This document shows, one piece after another, positions 48,501-62,800 of a stretch of DNA of 64,000 nt (positions are counted from its first letter, which is position 1; every line of letters begins with the position of its first letter). The stretch spans positions 1-64,000 of the forward strand of contig CAJNOL010001388.1 in NCBI GenBank assembly GCA_905250125.1, written 5' to 3'. Position numbers and translations under genes: made by a program. The stretch comes from Rotaria sordida (lineage: Eukaryota; Rotifera; Eurotatoria; Philodinida; Philodinidae). Below the pieces are notes generated by a model, which was not told the DNA's origin, did no database searches, and was given only the letters and a program-made list of their open reading frames with translations.

Positions 48501-51500
48501 AAATAAGTTCATGAAATTACACTCCACTCCTGATGATTTGCATTCATGCGACTTCGATTTAATCCTCGACAATCATTAAGTTACAAGATCTCATACCAAG
48601 TTCATCTATGAAAAACAAATTTTAATTCAATCATCTTGAATTATTCAAAAAAAAAGTGTTTCAATTATAGAGAATTATAACGAAAACACTTGATAGATCT
48701 CAATATGTAGAGCAAAAGTTGTCATAGATTCAAAATTCCTAGATAATTCCTTCAGGGAGATATGAGAGTCGTAATGGTCAAAACTTTTCCTCTTCCTGCA
48801 AAACTCTATACTTCATTTTTTCGAACTATAATTTTTTTATGACAATGAGGATCAAGTCGGAGTGTGTGTTGTTTTTTTATATCGCTCATAGGACTTAGGA
48901 GAAGCAAACTACTGGAATCACCGTCAAAAAACGTGTTTTTTTTTTCAATGATACTAATTTTGTAAAACCTGCCGAATTTCGTAGGAACAACATTTTGCAG
49001 AAGAAAAAAGAAGCACGCATTCCAATTTGATTAAAGTACTCAAAAACAAAAATATGAGCTCGATTAGGCATACCGTGTGGAAGAAAACTTCCCTTTTTTT
49101 TTTTATTCAACTATTGATTCTGAGAAAAACGCAAAATAAACGTTTCTATATGTATGAGGACTTTTTTCTTCAAATGACTGAAAACTGACCGTGCTAGAGG
49201 TCCATGACCAATGTTCTCCACATCTTTAGAAATTATCATTAGGAGATTTTCGCATACAAAGAATAATCGCAGTGCGAATTGGATTTAATAAAAGTACTAA
49301 GTAACAACAAAGAGTCTTTACGTATATGACATTTAATAAAGGACACGTCAAAGCTATACCAAAAAACGAAAAAATTTTGATTTTAACATCCAGAAACGGT
49401 GACCGCGAGTGTTCCTTTAAATTGAAGTATTATTTACCTGTTTAACAGGTTTATTAACCTTCCATGAAAATCCAATATTAGTTGGATTAGCTCTTCGCCG
49501 TCCTCTATTTCCTCCAATAACATTAATTTTTCCCGTTATTTTTGCTATAATACATGGTAATATATTTAATTGATTAGCTATACCTTGTGCTGTAAAATAT
49601 TGTAATTGATGTGCAAGAAATTTAGATTTTGATTGATAAATATTCGGATGATCAATCATATCAGATGATTTCATTTCACATGAAATTAAATATTGTCCAT
49701 GATTATCTTTATTTATATGTTGTACATAACCATTCGATGAATAATATGGTATTTTAAGTGCAAATATAGGATCATTTATTTTAAAATAATCATGTATTTT
49801 TTGTGGAAATTGATCAATATCATCTTTATAATTTGGTATTTTAAAAAGTGTTGTTTGTAATGGATAAGGTAATGCTTGATTTGAAAAACACATTATTGTT
49901 CGACATTTATCTGATGTTGATGAACATTTTGTTCGATAACCAATTAATGGACATACATAGAGTAAAATTGGTATTGGTCCAATTGAAATACCTCTTCGAT
50001 TTTCATATATTCGATTAATATTAAGTGCTTTTTTATATTCTATTTGCTGTTCAATATTACTTAATCGATAAATATGATGATAAACTTTTCTATTATTATC
50101 ATTTATTAATTCAAATGGAAAATCAGATACATAAATTGGTGTTTGCGTATAATTTTTATAATCTTGATTTTCTTCATTATTTGTTACTTCAAAATAAAAA
50201 TTTGAACCACCAGGAATATTTGTCCATGTATATAAATGTTGAAAATCATTAATAGCACAAACAATACCATATTGAAAATGTGGCCAATTAACAAAAACAC
50301 ATTTACCTAAATAACGTTCCATTAATGTTTTATGATTTGTTATATGAAATGGTAAAGAAAATTTTTCATTTTTTGGATTCCATTCATTATTATATGTTAT
50401 ACAATCAGAATTAGATTGATGTATTAAATTTAATACAAGTGTTGTACCTTTTGAAGATGATTCAAATACGCTAACAGCATTATTTTTATAATCAAATTTA
50501 TATGGTAAAACATTTAAAACAGGAAATTTAGGAAAAATAATCATATCTTTTTGTTCAAAACGACCATGTTTAATATGATGATTATCAAGAAGATAATAGT
50601 CAATTGGAAATTCTTGACATATTGCTCGAGTTTCTTTTAATGTTGGAAAATATGGATTTGTTCCTAATAAATTTCCTATTGGATTTAATATTGTTGTTGT
50701 TTTAAAACATAATGATGGTAAATGTTGATTAAGAATTTGTTCATTTGGATTAAGTTGATTATAATATTTTGTTATTGTATTTAAAAGAAGTTGTTCATCA
50801 ATAAATGGAAGTAATACAATTGCTTCCCAATCTCGTTTTTTTTCATTTTGATCTAATTTAAAATCTTTAGGATAAAAATATAATAATGGACTGTTAGGAT
50901 CAGTCATTAATGGTTGTAATTTAACTGGTAAAAGAGAACAACTTGTTGGTGGAAGAACACCTAGAAACAAAAAAGATAATTAGATTTTTAAATTAAACTT
51001 CAAAAATTTGTCCTTATTGGCACTGAACTGCAATTTACACTGATGAGAAAACATTCCCAAGTAATCCGTTCCATTTACCTCCATATATTGCTAATATATA
51101 GGAGATTATTGGAGTAGTGTAATCTCTAAAGATTTTCTTCTTGTGCTTACATCAACTTTTTAGTAGATTCATCCTGCAGGAGTCCAGTCAGTATCTCGAT
51201 CAAATCTAAGTGAGAGCAGAAAACATTTGGAGGTTATACTACTCTATATTAGCAAAATATGAAGGTGAATGAAACAGATTACTTGGAAATGTTCACTCGT
51301 GAATAACTTATTCTATTGGAAACATATCTTCAAATATTACACAATGCAATGGTTAGATCTATTACAATTTGCGATCGAAGAACTGAACTGGCATCACTTA
51401 TCCAGTTGTTTTTCAAAGAATTAGAACTAGTGACCAGTCCTTTTTTTTTGACAATAGGAACAACTACTGAATAGAATTGCTACATAGAGTACTGAAGGAG

Positions 51501-54500
51501 TACAACTTTTTGTACCCAACTCCGATCAATACGTTGCAATACTCTAACACATGAGTGATGGTTTAACATAACGACCAATCAACTATGTGACCAAGGATAT
51601 TGTTATTAAATAGCAGCATTAAAAAAAACAATTGCACTGTTAAAAATAAATTCTGTGGTTCCACAAATCATTACTTTTTACACATGTACTAAGATACGGT
51701 TATCCGACTCATGGGTTATAGTACTCTATTGTAACATTACCATTATGAGTAGACATAGTTCATTTGAAAAAGAACCAGTTACTGGAATCGATTTATAGAA
51801 CTGTGAGCTGTCAATCGAATGTATATTAATTTGTTAACGATGATAAGAGTTCATGAAACCTAAACGGATTAATCCATGTATGTAGTTCTTTTTCTGAAAT
51901 TTTGTTCAGATAAAATATTTCTAATCATTAGAGAGTTCTACAAAATTTAACTTCAATTCCATTATTTAAAATAGTTCTCCGTAACTTTAATATTTCTTTG
52001 ATATCCTTTAAAAATAAACTCTGCCTCCTTATTACCTCATTCATTAAGGTCTTTCCTTCGACCTCAAACATCGATTTCGTGTCAGATATATTCAAATCAT
52101 TTTGAATTTTTGGAATATGTCAGGACTAATGTGAAAAGGCTTTGATAAAATTTTCAGCTCTATATCATAACATTTAAGGGAGATATTCACGAAACAAGGG
52201 TCTAAAATAGCCAATTTGATAAATAAGAATGCTCTGTGTATCCTCATTTTATATATTTAATTTTCTTTTGTTTGAAATCGCATATTACAATGCAGGACCT
52301 AACAGTGCTCTTTTGTTCAAAATTTATTCTATGTGGAAGAAAAGGGCAACAAGTTTGATACATAAAAAAACTCTCTCAACCTGATGATCTATTTATAGAA
52401 GTATTTGAATATATAATTAAAAACAAAGCTTAATCAGAAAAAGAGAAACTCTGTTAAGTTCTTTCAAGCAAAAAGAAAATTAAATATATAATTAGTATGA
52501 ACTTCCTGTGAAAAATGTGGATTGCGCCATTAAAAAAAGTATATTTTTCAAGCGAAAAGTAACGGATAGCATTGAAAACTATGTGAAAAAAAATGGCATT
52601 TCAAATGAAAAGTCATATTATTTATGAAAGATTCAAATTCAAGTTATCGTCGTATGTATTTATCTTAATTTCAGTTATCTAATAAAAGAAGACTTTTTCT
52701 AAGGAGAGGCTCAAGTAAATCTAAATGTTAAAATTGAAATAACATACTTAAAAGTTGTTCAAATGGTTTAAATGGTGTTCCTAGTTGAAATGTAATTTTT
52801 AAATCTTTAAAATTTTTTAAATCAGATAAATATGGTGCATAATGATCTGAATAAAACCATGACCATGATGGACAACCTTGATAATAATATTTTAATATCC
52901 ATTGTAATGCTATAATATATTGTTCAACATAAACTTTAAGTTGATCAGATGATGTTAAATTAATCTGCATTTTATCTCGATAATAATGATTTTTATGTTG
53001 ACGAAATTCAGCTTCAATTAATGGCATATTTTCAAGTTCATCTTCATTTTTTATTTCAGATATTGTTGAAGAAGATTTATCACTAAGTGTATCAGAATCT
53101 GATGAAAGATCGTCGTCATCCTCTGATACTGATGATGATGATGATAAAGATAAATCAACTGATTTTGATTCATTAGAACTACTTTGATCAAGACTTTCAT
53201 TATTATTAGAATCTTCCTTTTGACTTGTTGTTGATGTTGTAGGTATTAATTTGTCTAATAGTGCAAAATTAAAATCATTATCATTACCATTATCTTTATC
53301 TTTATTCAGTTCAGAATTATTTTTTGATAAATTTTTATTACGTCCAGTTAATTTAGCTAAATGTTTAAATGTATCATTTTCATTTGCATATCGTTGATGA
53401 TCAAATTTTGCTAATTCGGTTAAATAAATTTCAAAACGTGTTAAATTTAATTCACCAGATTCATTCATATAACCTTAGAAAAATAAAAGAAACGAATTCT
53501 AATTTTAATCTATAAAATTTAACTAACCATCCAAAGTTGGTAAAACTTTTTTATATGTATCCCATAGAATTGATAAAGCTTCTTCGTTAATATGAAAATG
53601 TGGTAAATGTGGAATAAAATCATTTCCAACTAAATAACCCATAAGTATCCAATCATCAACAATACTTTCAAGATCATATGGAAATTTTATTTTATCCTTA
53701 AAATAAAAATAATTTTCTTAATATAAATAAAAAATTTGAATTAATTTACTTTTATCGAACGAAATTCAAGATCGATATAATCACGTAATAAACATGTATG
53801 AAGTATTTGCCAAGTAATTTCTTCAGGTGCAGGACTAATTAATAACGAATGAATGTTAATGAAAAAAAAACAATAAATTTGATAACAAATATTCTTACAT
53901 TTTTGATATTTTCTTTGAACCATACTTAACTTCTTCACGTAAAAGTGCAAAATGCATTTCATGTGTGACTAAACCAAGCATAATCTAAAGAATAGATAAC
54001 AGAATTAATTCTATTCAAATCATTTACATGAGTAACCTGTTTATAGCATATAATGAATCAAACAACTTTTTTTTTTTTTTCTAACAATTACTGCTATTAC
54101 GAATGCTAATGGTATCATCATTTATTAATTAAGCTATGGAAATAATTAGTCAACTGAGGAAATGAAAAGCTCAACAAATGAAAGATTGTTATTATATACT
54201 GTAGCTATTATGAGTAAAATTTCTAATGCATAGATTTCTTCAAAAACTTATACAGTACTACTCAAAATCATAAAAACTATCAGATGTACTATATCTCATG
54301 ACTGGATAATTGGACTATGTGGAGACGTTTTATAAAAAGAAGACCGAGCGCAGTACTTTTCAGATCCTAGAAGGCATTGTAGAAGTTCGTTTTTAAGAGT
54401 ACTATATGAAAGAGCAAAAGAGATTGAATGATACGAGTGGTCGCCACGTTTTTTACCGCCTTACCTTACAAAGTTACAAGCGTCACGAAATTTATCAACA

Positions 54501-56440
54501 CATCACTGACAAAAGTATTTTTTTTATGCTTGTAACGTTTTAAAAGAAGGTGGTAAAAAATGCAACGGCCACTCATATTATTCAGAATCTTTCGCTCTTC
54601 CAGATAGTACTCTTAAAAACAAATTTCTACACTTCCTACTCAAATCGCCATTTGAACTTAATGCAAGTATTACTGAAAAAATCAAAAATACTTTGTTCTT
54701 ATAATTTTGAGCAGTACTAGAGATACGTATTGCGCTTAGAAAAACGCATCGAATGCGGTGTGGTCGTATCTAATGATAACTGAATTTTTTTTTTTGCTGA
54801 TGCTTTTCTCATATTTGTTGCTCTATAATATTTCTTAAAAATATTACTTCATTCCTGAACACTTATCTCAGAAGAATAACATGAGATTGAAAATACCAAG
54901 ACAGAATATTTAGTTAGGCAAGATGTAACCGGATAAATATATATATATATATATACTTATATGGTGTTTATCTTCGTCTTAACTTATTTTTTAGGTAAAT
55001 TTGCGCACGTTTAAGTATAAGGTGAATTTAAATATTATACTTATCACAATGAAATTCACTAAGTTTCATATGATGTCTTCTACAAGTATCCCTAGAAACT
55101 CAATTAAGTATCAGCACAGAAGATATATGAGATATTGCACGAACATACCCAATCACAGCTACATCCAATATCTCCTATATTAATACTTAATTAAATTTTC
55201 GAGGAAATCCCGAAAAAAAAAACCATGTAATTCTAAGTTTTAAGTTAGGCCGATTTACTATCAAGATTATTTTCTAATTACGATTTAATTTATAAATTTC
55301 ATAAATGAATATGAAATGGAGTTTTTAAACAAACAGTATCTCAAAAAAATGATTCTATCAATGATTAAATTCATTCTCTTATTGTTAAAAATTCCTAGCC
55401 ATAGATTTTAACAGCAAGTATCATTAAGTCGCGACCGCTTCCGTGCACATCTCTGAGTAGTACTGCATATTATGTGATGGATTAGTTTATATTTTATTTT
55501 CATTTTTAATAGTCTAATATACAAAAACAAAAGCAATAAAAAATATTTGCTCACCAAATCTGCATCAAGTCCATATAAACAATGTCTTGTATTGATATCA
55601 TACTCCGGTTGTGAACGTGTATATCGAATATATTCCATAATTTTATGTTCACCTTCACCCGGTGTCTAATACAAACACAATAAATTTAAATTAAAATCTT
55701 TTCAAATGTGCCTACTAAATGGCCAGATAGATGAACATCTACATTTTCCCATAGTGGATCTGTAGTAAGTTTTACATGTATAAAATATTTTAATTGTTCA
55801 TTAAGTTGAGCCATGAATGGTGTTCCTTAATATGAATAAATAGAAAAAATGTGAAAAAGAAAAGTCAAGATGTTTTTATATAATAATATACCAGGCGTAA
55901 TTGAATTTGTATCAAAATTTTTAGCAATTATTTCATCTAATGGTTGACCAGATTCGTTTGCAATTGTTTCTAATTTCTTAATTCGTTCTCGACCAGCACG
56001 AAAACGTCTTGCACGTTGTTGATTCATTTTTGCTCGTGGTGCAACACCATCAACAGCCATAAAAAATACTTTTTTTGGTTTTATCATTCGAAATAAAAAC
56101 TTAAAATTTCAAAAAATATATCTTTTTAATCTTTTTTTTAATTATAATAATGACTTACATCAATATAATGAAAAATATTTCGAAAAATTTCTTCTTCTGT
56201 TACATTTATTTCACAATTATCTTCATTTATATGTGAACATGCATGAATTATTCCATTCATATCCAAATAAAAATTATCAAAATCAGGTATCTTTTCAAAA
56301 AACAAAGATAATAAATATTCCATAGAAACAAATATATATATATATATATATAGAATTATAGATACCTGATTATCATTAATCACTCGACTTATATTTGGAT
56401 ATCTTTCTGATATCCAACGATAAAATTTTGGTACACCCAT
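45548..56440 (-). CDS. XRN1: 5'-3' exoribonuclease 1
   Basis: Fifteen exons join in frame to 1,632 residues (human about 1,700). The N-terminal nuclease has all active-site signatures: [47 protein letters not shown] (basic 5'-phosphate pocket), GEGEHKI, YGLDADL and [11 protein letters not shown]. An acidic Ser-rich linker follows (residues ~400-460). After it come the PAZ/KOW-like, winged-helix and SH3-like regions, the last marked by [14 protein letters not shown] and GTRGTVIGI. The C-terminal ~350 residues are Pro/Gln/Met-rich and disordered, with a run of nine Gln. The enzyme degrades decapped mRNA in the cytoplasm from 5' to 3'. Large introns (55554-53985, 52747-50961, 49437-48369) carry palindromic insertions. 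The gene is head-to-head with RYK. Confidence 0.97.
46971..47950 (-). other. XRN1 intron 13
   Basis: About 1 kb between exons 13 and 14. One short ORF (47313-47522, plus strand) shows nothing recognisable, and no clear repeat was seen. Confidence 0.5.
51035..51305. mobile_element. palindromic MITE-like element in XRN1 intron
   Basis: The left arm (GAGAAAACATTCCCAAGTAATC, CATTTACCTCCATAT, TTGCTAATATA) is mirrored by the right arm ending near 51300 (GATTACTTGGAAATGTTCACTC in forward sense). Loop and ends are blurred. It lies in the 1.8-kb intron between exons 9 and 10. Confidence 0.6.
54253..54719. mobile_element. palindromic MITE-like element in XRN1 intron
   Basis: The outer end CAGTACTACTCAAAATCATAA is mirrored by TTATAATTTTGAGCAGTACT. 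Inner blocks also mirror (AGAGTACTAT, GAGTGG(T/C)CG, TTTTTTACC(G/A)CCTT, GTTACAAGC). It lies in the 1.6-kb intron between exons 5 and 6. Confidence 0.75.
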
Positions 56441-56800
56441 TATATATTTAGATTTTCAAATTTTGTGTACGTAATAAAAGACTTTTATGTTTTAAATATA
56501 GACATCTGAAATAAGATGTGGGTAAAAACTTTTAAACACTATAAATGATATTGCAAAAGATATTGATTTTATGACACATGATACAAAATTGAATAAATTT
56601 CATAAATATAGAATTTATTTATTTTTATATTTCATACATCCATTCATCTATCGAGATGATAGTCTTTGTTTTATCGAATATTATAACCAATCCAATTTGA
56701 AAATATTCACAGCGCTCTCTATTCTATTAAACCAATAAGAAAAGAAAATATTGTTTCATGCGGTTTATAATAAGACACATGAGAATAATTTTTGAACGAA
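56441..56800. promoter_or_regulatory. shared XRN1/RYK divergent promoter region
   Basis: Only 360 bp separate the start codons of two divergently transcribed genes, so both promoters and both 5' UTRs must lie here unless non-coding 5' exons exist. No TATA box stands out from the AT-rich background. Confidence 0.6.
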
Positions 56801-59800
56801 ATGAATATCTTACTTATCATATTATTAATTAATTTAATTAATGCTCAACTTAATTTATATCTTGATTCAGTTTCTGTTGAACAATTATTTGGTATTTTTT
56901 AAATTTGAATATTTTATATATCATATTCAGAGTTCTTTTTTTTTTGTGTGTAATATTTAGAATTAAAAGAACATCGATTATATTTTATTAATGAAAATCG
57001 TATTCGACAATCCGCATTTGAATCTTCTTTATCGGTATCTGCTAATATTCATTTTGTTGAATTTACTTGGAATGAAGATAGATTTGATATTGATAAAGTA
57101 TGTTATATAAAATATATTTCATAAATTGCAGATTTCGACAAAAATTAGGCTATAGTTTGACAAAGAAAGATTTTTAAGGAAATTCATTCAAAGCTCATTT
57201 TAAGGATACGCTCTCCTTTCGTAAGCCAAATTATTTTTTTGTGACTATTATATAGCCTGTAGTAATATCTATCTACTGAATATTCAAACATTGTCTTTAA
57301 GTGTTAAAAGATTCGACAAAATATGTCAAGTTAGCGAAAACTGTTCATGGGTTTGCACTTTTCTCGAACAAATATTTCATGAAAACAAACCGCAGAAACG
57401 CCCCTATTTCTACAGTCGACTAAGTCAGATCTAACTGAAACTTTTTTTCACATCTCATATACATTGTTTGGGATGGGTATTCTTTCCATTATTCTGCTAA
57501 TTTTTCGCAGCTCTTATAAAAAAGTATGCGTTTTTTAGGTTAACTTCAATACTTTGACTTTTTTTGTTCAAACAACAAAAAAAACTATTCAGCTCGATCA
57601 AACATAACATCTTGGAGAAACGGAGGGGCCATTCTTCGCCATTGTGATCTCAAGATCTCATAGGAGACAGAATCCGAGAACTTTAAGTCTATGCCAACTT
57701 TTATTCTACTCGTCAAGATCTACCTATCCTTTCTTTGTTTATGTACTCATTTATCTTTTTTTTGGTTTTGATTTAAGTACTCCGTAAAATAGAGGAAATA
57801 GTCAGTAAAAAGATATACAAATGATGAGTATATTATATATACTGAGCAGTAAAGTATTCAAATTTGACCAATGAAAAATATAGATTTTATCAACAGAATT
57901 TATTTTTATCCGTATAAAATAGGGTGCGAGTTCGAATAGGTTTTCTTTTGGTTCACATTCACCCTTCAGCTTTATAAATAGTAACTTTTTTCATTGTCTG
58001 CATCATTTAGCAGATAAATACTTACTCTACATTAAGGTTCATGACGCTTGGCTTTATGACATCTATATTAAACTGTTCTCCTTATTAATAAATCATTCAA
58101 TTTATTGATTTTCTAATCATTTAACTTACTATTGACTATTTTATCTATTTTACTGACCAGATATTTTGATTCTATTTTTTTATTTTACAGTCAAAGTTAT
58201 ACTATGAATATAATACAAGTTCGAGTGATGAACAATCTTTATTACGGCCAGTATTAAATATAATTGAAAAAGGAATTGTGCCAAAAGAAATTTCGAGTAA
58301 GAATAAAATTGATTTGAATGGAAAAAAATTTTTATTTCTACTGTCTTTTTTTGGATGATTATAGCATTTAGTATATTGTTTCCTTGTTTAACAACAAATC
58401 GAATTAATTGTTCAGTATTATTTCGATTGTATAATTCAACAACAAATCATACAACAATGATTATAAATTTAAAATTTTTGAAATATTGTCGAATTGAAAC
58501 AACAATTAATCAATCTGTACTTTCACAATTTTATAATTCAAATCAAATTATGGATTATCTACTTATTAAAGAATGTAAGTTTATACAAAAAAAAAACAAA
58601 TTCTATTGAAATTTTTTTTCTGATTCTTATTCAGCTCGACATCGAGATTTTACATCGATAACAATAACAACTATATTTACTTATTCATTAATTATTGCTT
58701 TTGTTGTTTTTTTAATTGTATTTTGTACAGCTATAAGTTTATTTTGTCTTTATCGATTGACAACAACAAATAAGACAATATCAAATGAGTAAGTATTTTT
58801 ATTCGATTTAGAATATGAATGTATATATTTTGAATGAACTTTTATAGTTTAAGTCATGATAATCAAGATCATCCAGCATTACCCATGTCATTTGATATGA
58901 CAACTTTTGAAGATGTTAGTCTATATTCATGTACTCAATATGATTTTACGAAAACAACTGATGAACTCTTATCTTCAGTTACTTTTGCTGATTGTACTAT
59001 TGATCAAAATCGTGTTACACTACATGAAATCATTATGGAAGGTATACTGGTTTTTTTATTTGTTGATTAGTATTTCTTCAAGAATGATCATATTGGTCAT
59101 TTCATGAACGATAAACTATTTAAAAAATTAATTTTCGAGAGAAAAAAGTCGTGTTAGTATTCTAAAAGCATGGTCACGATGAGAATTTTGAGAAAATAAT
59201 AAGGAATATAATGATTTTTAAGTGGAATCAAATAATATTTATTCATATATAGATCTGAAAAAAGTTTATTCATTATTCTTTATTAGCTTTGAAAGTCTCG
59301 TTTTTTACATATTGTTTGAAACTAAATATTGTCTTTTACTTATTTGCTCAGAGGAGTTGTCAGTAAATTGAGGAAAAACTAAATGGTACATTCTGTAGAC
59401 AGCTTCTAATATTACAAACACTATCGAAAGTTTTTTCTGAGCATGCTTAGATTTACTTTCTCTTAGCGATGTGACAGAGTGTGAATATACAAATGAAAAA
59501 AGGCTTTTATAACCAAATAAGAAGTTCAAAGCCAATTCGAAACAGTACAAATCTTTCATTAGAATCCCTAGATGATGATAAGATAAAAATTTTTTGTTTC
59601 AGGACTTGATAAGGTCTCTAGAATACCGGTTTCTTTTGAAGTCCGATCTTGCTGAAAATTTCAAAATAGATGCAGTTCGTGTTGGAGAGTCTATCCTAAA
59701 ATTTTCGAATTTTATTCTCATATGATTAGAGAGATATCTGCTAATTACTTCTTAATAGTTAGTTGAAAGGGTCAACATGTTTACACTTGTAAAGAATTAA

Positions 59801-62800
59801 AGTCAAATGTAAGATGAGTCGGTCCAATTTTGTCCAAAATAGCCCGTATATATTACTACGAAATGATATGCTGATGAGACTTTGCTGTCCATTAGAGTAT
59901 GCATGAAAACACTTGAAGATATTCATTTTTGCACATAAGATCTACATCAAATTGTATAAACTATGTCATACGGAAAGCGTAAGCATTGATTGTAAAACTC
60001 TTGTTTGTCTCACCTTCTATTTGTTCTTTAGTTTCTTTTACAGTAAAAAGACAAGGGTCGTTTTTTATATGATTTGAAGTGGATCATGACTTATAAAATT
60101 TTATAAATGGATTAGTTTGTATGGTTCACAAATGCAATGTATTTTTCGTCTATATATAAGTTTATAAAAAATTTCGACTTGTTGACTTAATCGAAAAATT
60201 CAGAAAAAACATTTCTCTAAATGAAACACATATTAACTATCTTTTTTATGTTTTCATTAGGTAGATTTGGTCGTTTGTTGCATTGTTCTCTTAATGATTC
60301 ATCAACAAATATTTCAACACAAAATATCTATGGTAAAACTGTAAATTCATCTGCAACATCAACACAACTCAATCAAATGTTACATGATTGTTGTTTATTT
60401 GCTACATTAAAACACTCGACTATAAATAGTCCATTAGGGATTATCTACAAGAATGAATTATCACCATATCCATTAATTATATATCCATATAGTAATAAAG
60501 GAATTCTTAAACGATTTATTATTCAAAATCGAACAAGTCCTCGAGAACAAGTGAGTATTTAATAAAAAGAAAAGAAAATATTAGTAACATTCTATCTTTG
60601 TTTTCGTTACAGTTATTATCAACACAAGAATTGGTCTATATGGCTATACATATAGCCAAAGGTTTACATTTTCTTCATAGACGTAAAATGTTAATGAAAG
60701 ATATAGGTACACGAAATTGTTTGTAAGTATTTGAAAATCTTATATTTTTCGTTTAATTTTTGTCCGATTTTGGTACAATACTATTACTTTGTACATCAAG
60801 AGAAGTATTCGATATTGATGGATCTGCAGGAAATTCGTCAAATGGTCGGGCCATTGAAATAGTATTTGATGTTATTGAGTTTGACTGATTAATTTGACGC
60901 TTGCGAATTGCTGCAGAAGAATTAATTGCATTGACAGGATTAATTTGAAAAAGACGTTCAAATAGAGAATGTCCATTTGTAGTTTTTGTTGTGAATACAA
61001 CAGGAGTTGGAACATCAACATCATCGAATGAGAAACATGCTATTGTTTTTTTTAGAAAAAAAAAAAGAAAGATAAAATTAATAATTATGTCTTGAGAATT
61101 GTCTGCTATGGGTATATATACATATGATACATACGTGTTTCATATGCTTGATTAGGTATCATGCCATTGAATAGCCAATACGTATGGGTAGCATTTGGCT
61201 CGGTTATATTTGACGATTCAATTGGAATTTTATCATCTCGAATAACATGAGCATAGGGAATAGTTAATATTGTTTGATAGCTAAGAGGCTTGATACCACT
61301 TCGTAAAAGTGATTGTTTCTCATGGTTTAGGCTGAAAAGAGTAGAACAATATAAACGAAAAAAAGGCAAGTGCAAACACCACAGTTGGTGCGTAGAAGTT
61401 TAAAACGCCTACGTATCGATGTTTGATGTTGTCGAACGTTGAAAACAGCAAAACATTGTTTAAAGAACAACACGTCAAATGTGAATTTTGATATCATTGT
61501 TTTTCTTTAAATACGTTATCTTTTTTGTTTGCTTTGATTTTCTTGAGTTGGTCTGCCTATTTACTTACTGACACATTTTTTTTTCTTCTTTCCATTACGG
61601 TGAACTTTTGCAAGATATTAATTAAAATATCATATTGTAATTTCAAGATTAAAATATTGAAAGAACAATGATATTATGGAAATTTATAGATAGCTAGGTT
61701 GTCTTTATTTTTGAATATATTTTATCAAAAAATAGATATCCGTTATCATTATAAAAAACAAATGAGAAAATAAATATTTATCTTTAACTAATAACATGAA
61801 TGGATAATACTATACATTGCGTAAGTTTCTTGTACTGAAATTCCTATTATTCGAAAATGATAATAATTTTGTTTTATTTTTTTTGTCATTGATACAACAG
61901 AATATATTAACTTGTTCTGTAAATAATTCACAAACGACATTTAGTAAGGAGAAATGTTGTAATAGATATTAATAAAAAGAAAAGTGTTTCAATGTAGTAT
62001 TGATACTAAAATTTTTCAAGAAACATAATTCAAGTTTTTACTTTGATTCATTCTATAGAAACATTCAATGAAGAGGTATCAGATTAGCATTAGTCTTAAT
62101 AACAACCTTAATACTTTGGTATTAGCGAATGATTGAAAAGTTATTGCACAAGATATCTATTCACTTTTGACCCACTAGATGACTTAGAACCAGAATTTTG
62201 TGTTTTTTTCGAATGTGGGCTTAGAAATTTTGTCTCAGTTTTTGCTTCAGAGGAGTGAAATAATCTTTGAAAAGCTCGAAAACCAGTTTGAATGGAAAAA
62301 TTTTCTACACATTTTTGTATTTTCACTATTGTGTTTTGAAACTAAAAGTTGAAATCTTTGTTTATATATCAGCTTGTAGATCAGAAGCTACCCTACAAAT
62401 TTTTACGTCTTTCTGGAATATTCATTTTTGATAAATCGACGTGTTGATCAAAAACCGTTCTACGTTTAAAGGAACTCTTGAAAAAATGCTTGTAACCTCA
62501 CATTTGAGTAAAACTTATAGCTTAGTTCAATATCATATTTTGTAGAGAAGTGTCCGTTCTATAAAACGATTGACTTCGACCATTTTTAGTATGTTCGAAA
62601 AGGGATTTGTAGGACAAACAAAAAGCTGTTGGCTTATCATTGAACATAACTTTTCAGGTCTTTCAAAAGGTCTCTCATTACTCTTGAACAAAAATTAGAC
62701 ACAAGATTTCTAAGTTCATATTCAAATATTGATTTCGACCTATAGTTCTGAAATGTGTTCAAGCCGACGAATATGAAAAAAAATATTCACCGGAAGCTTC

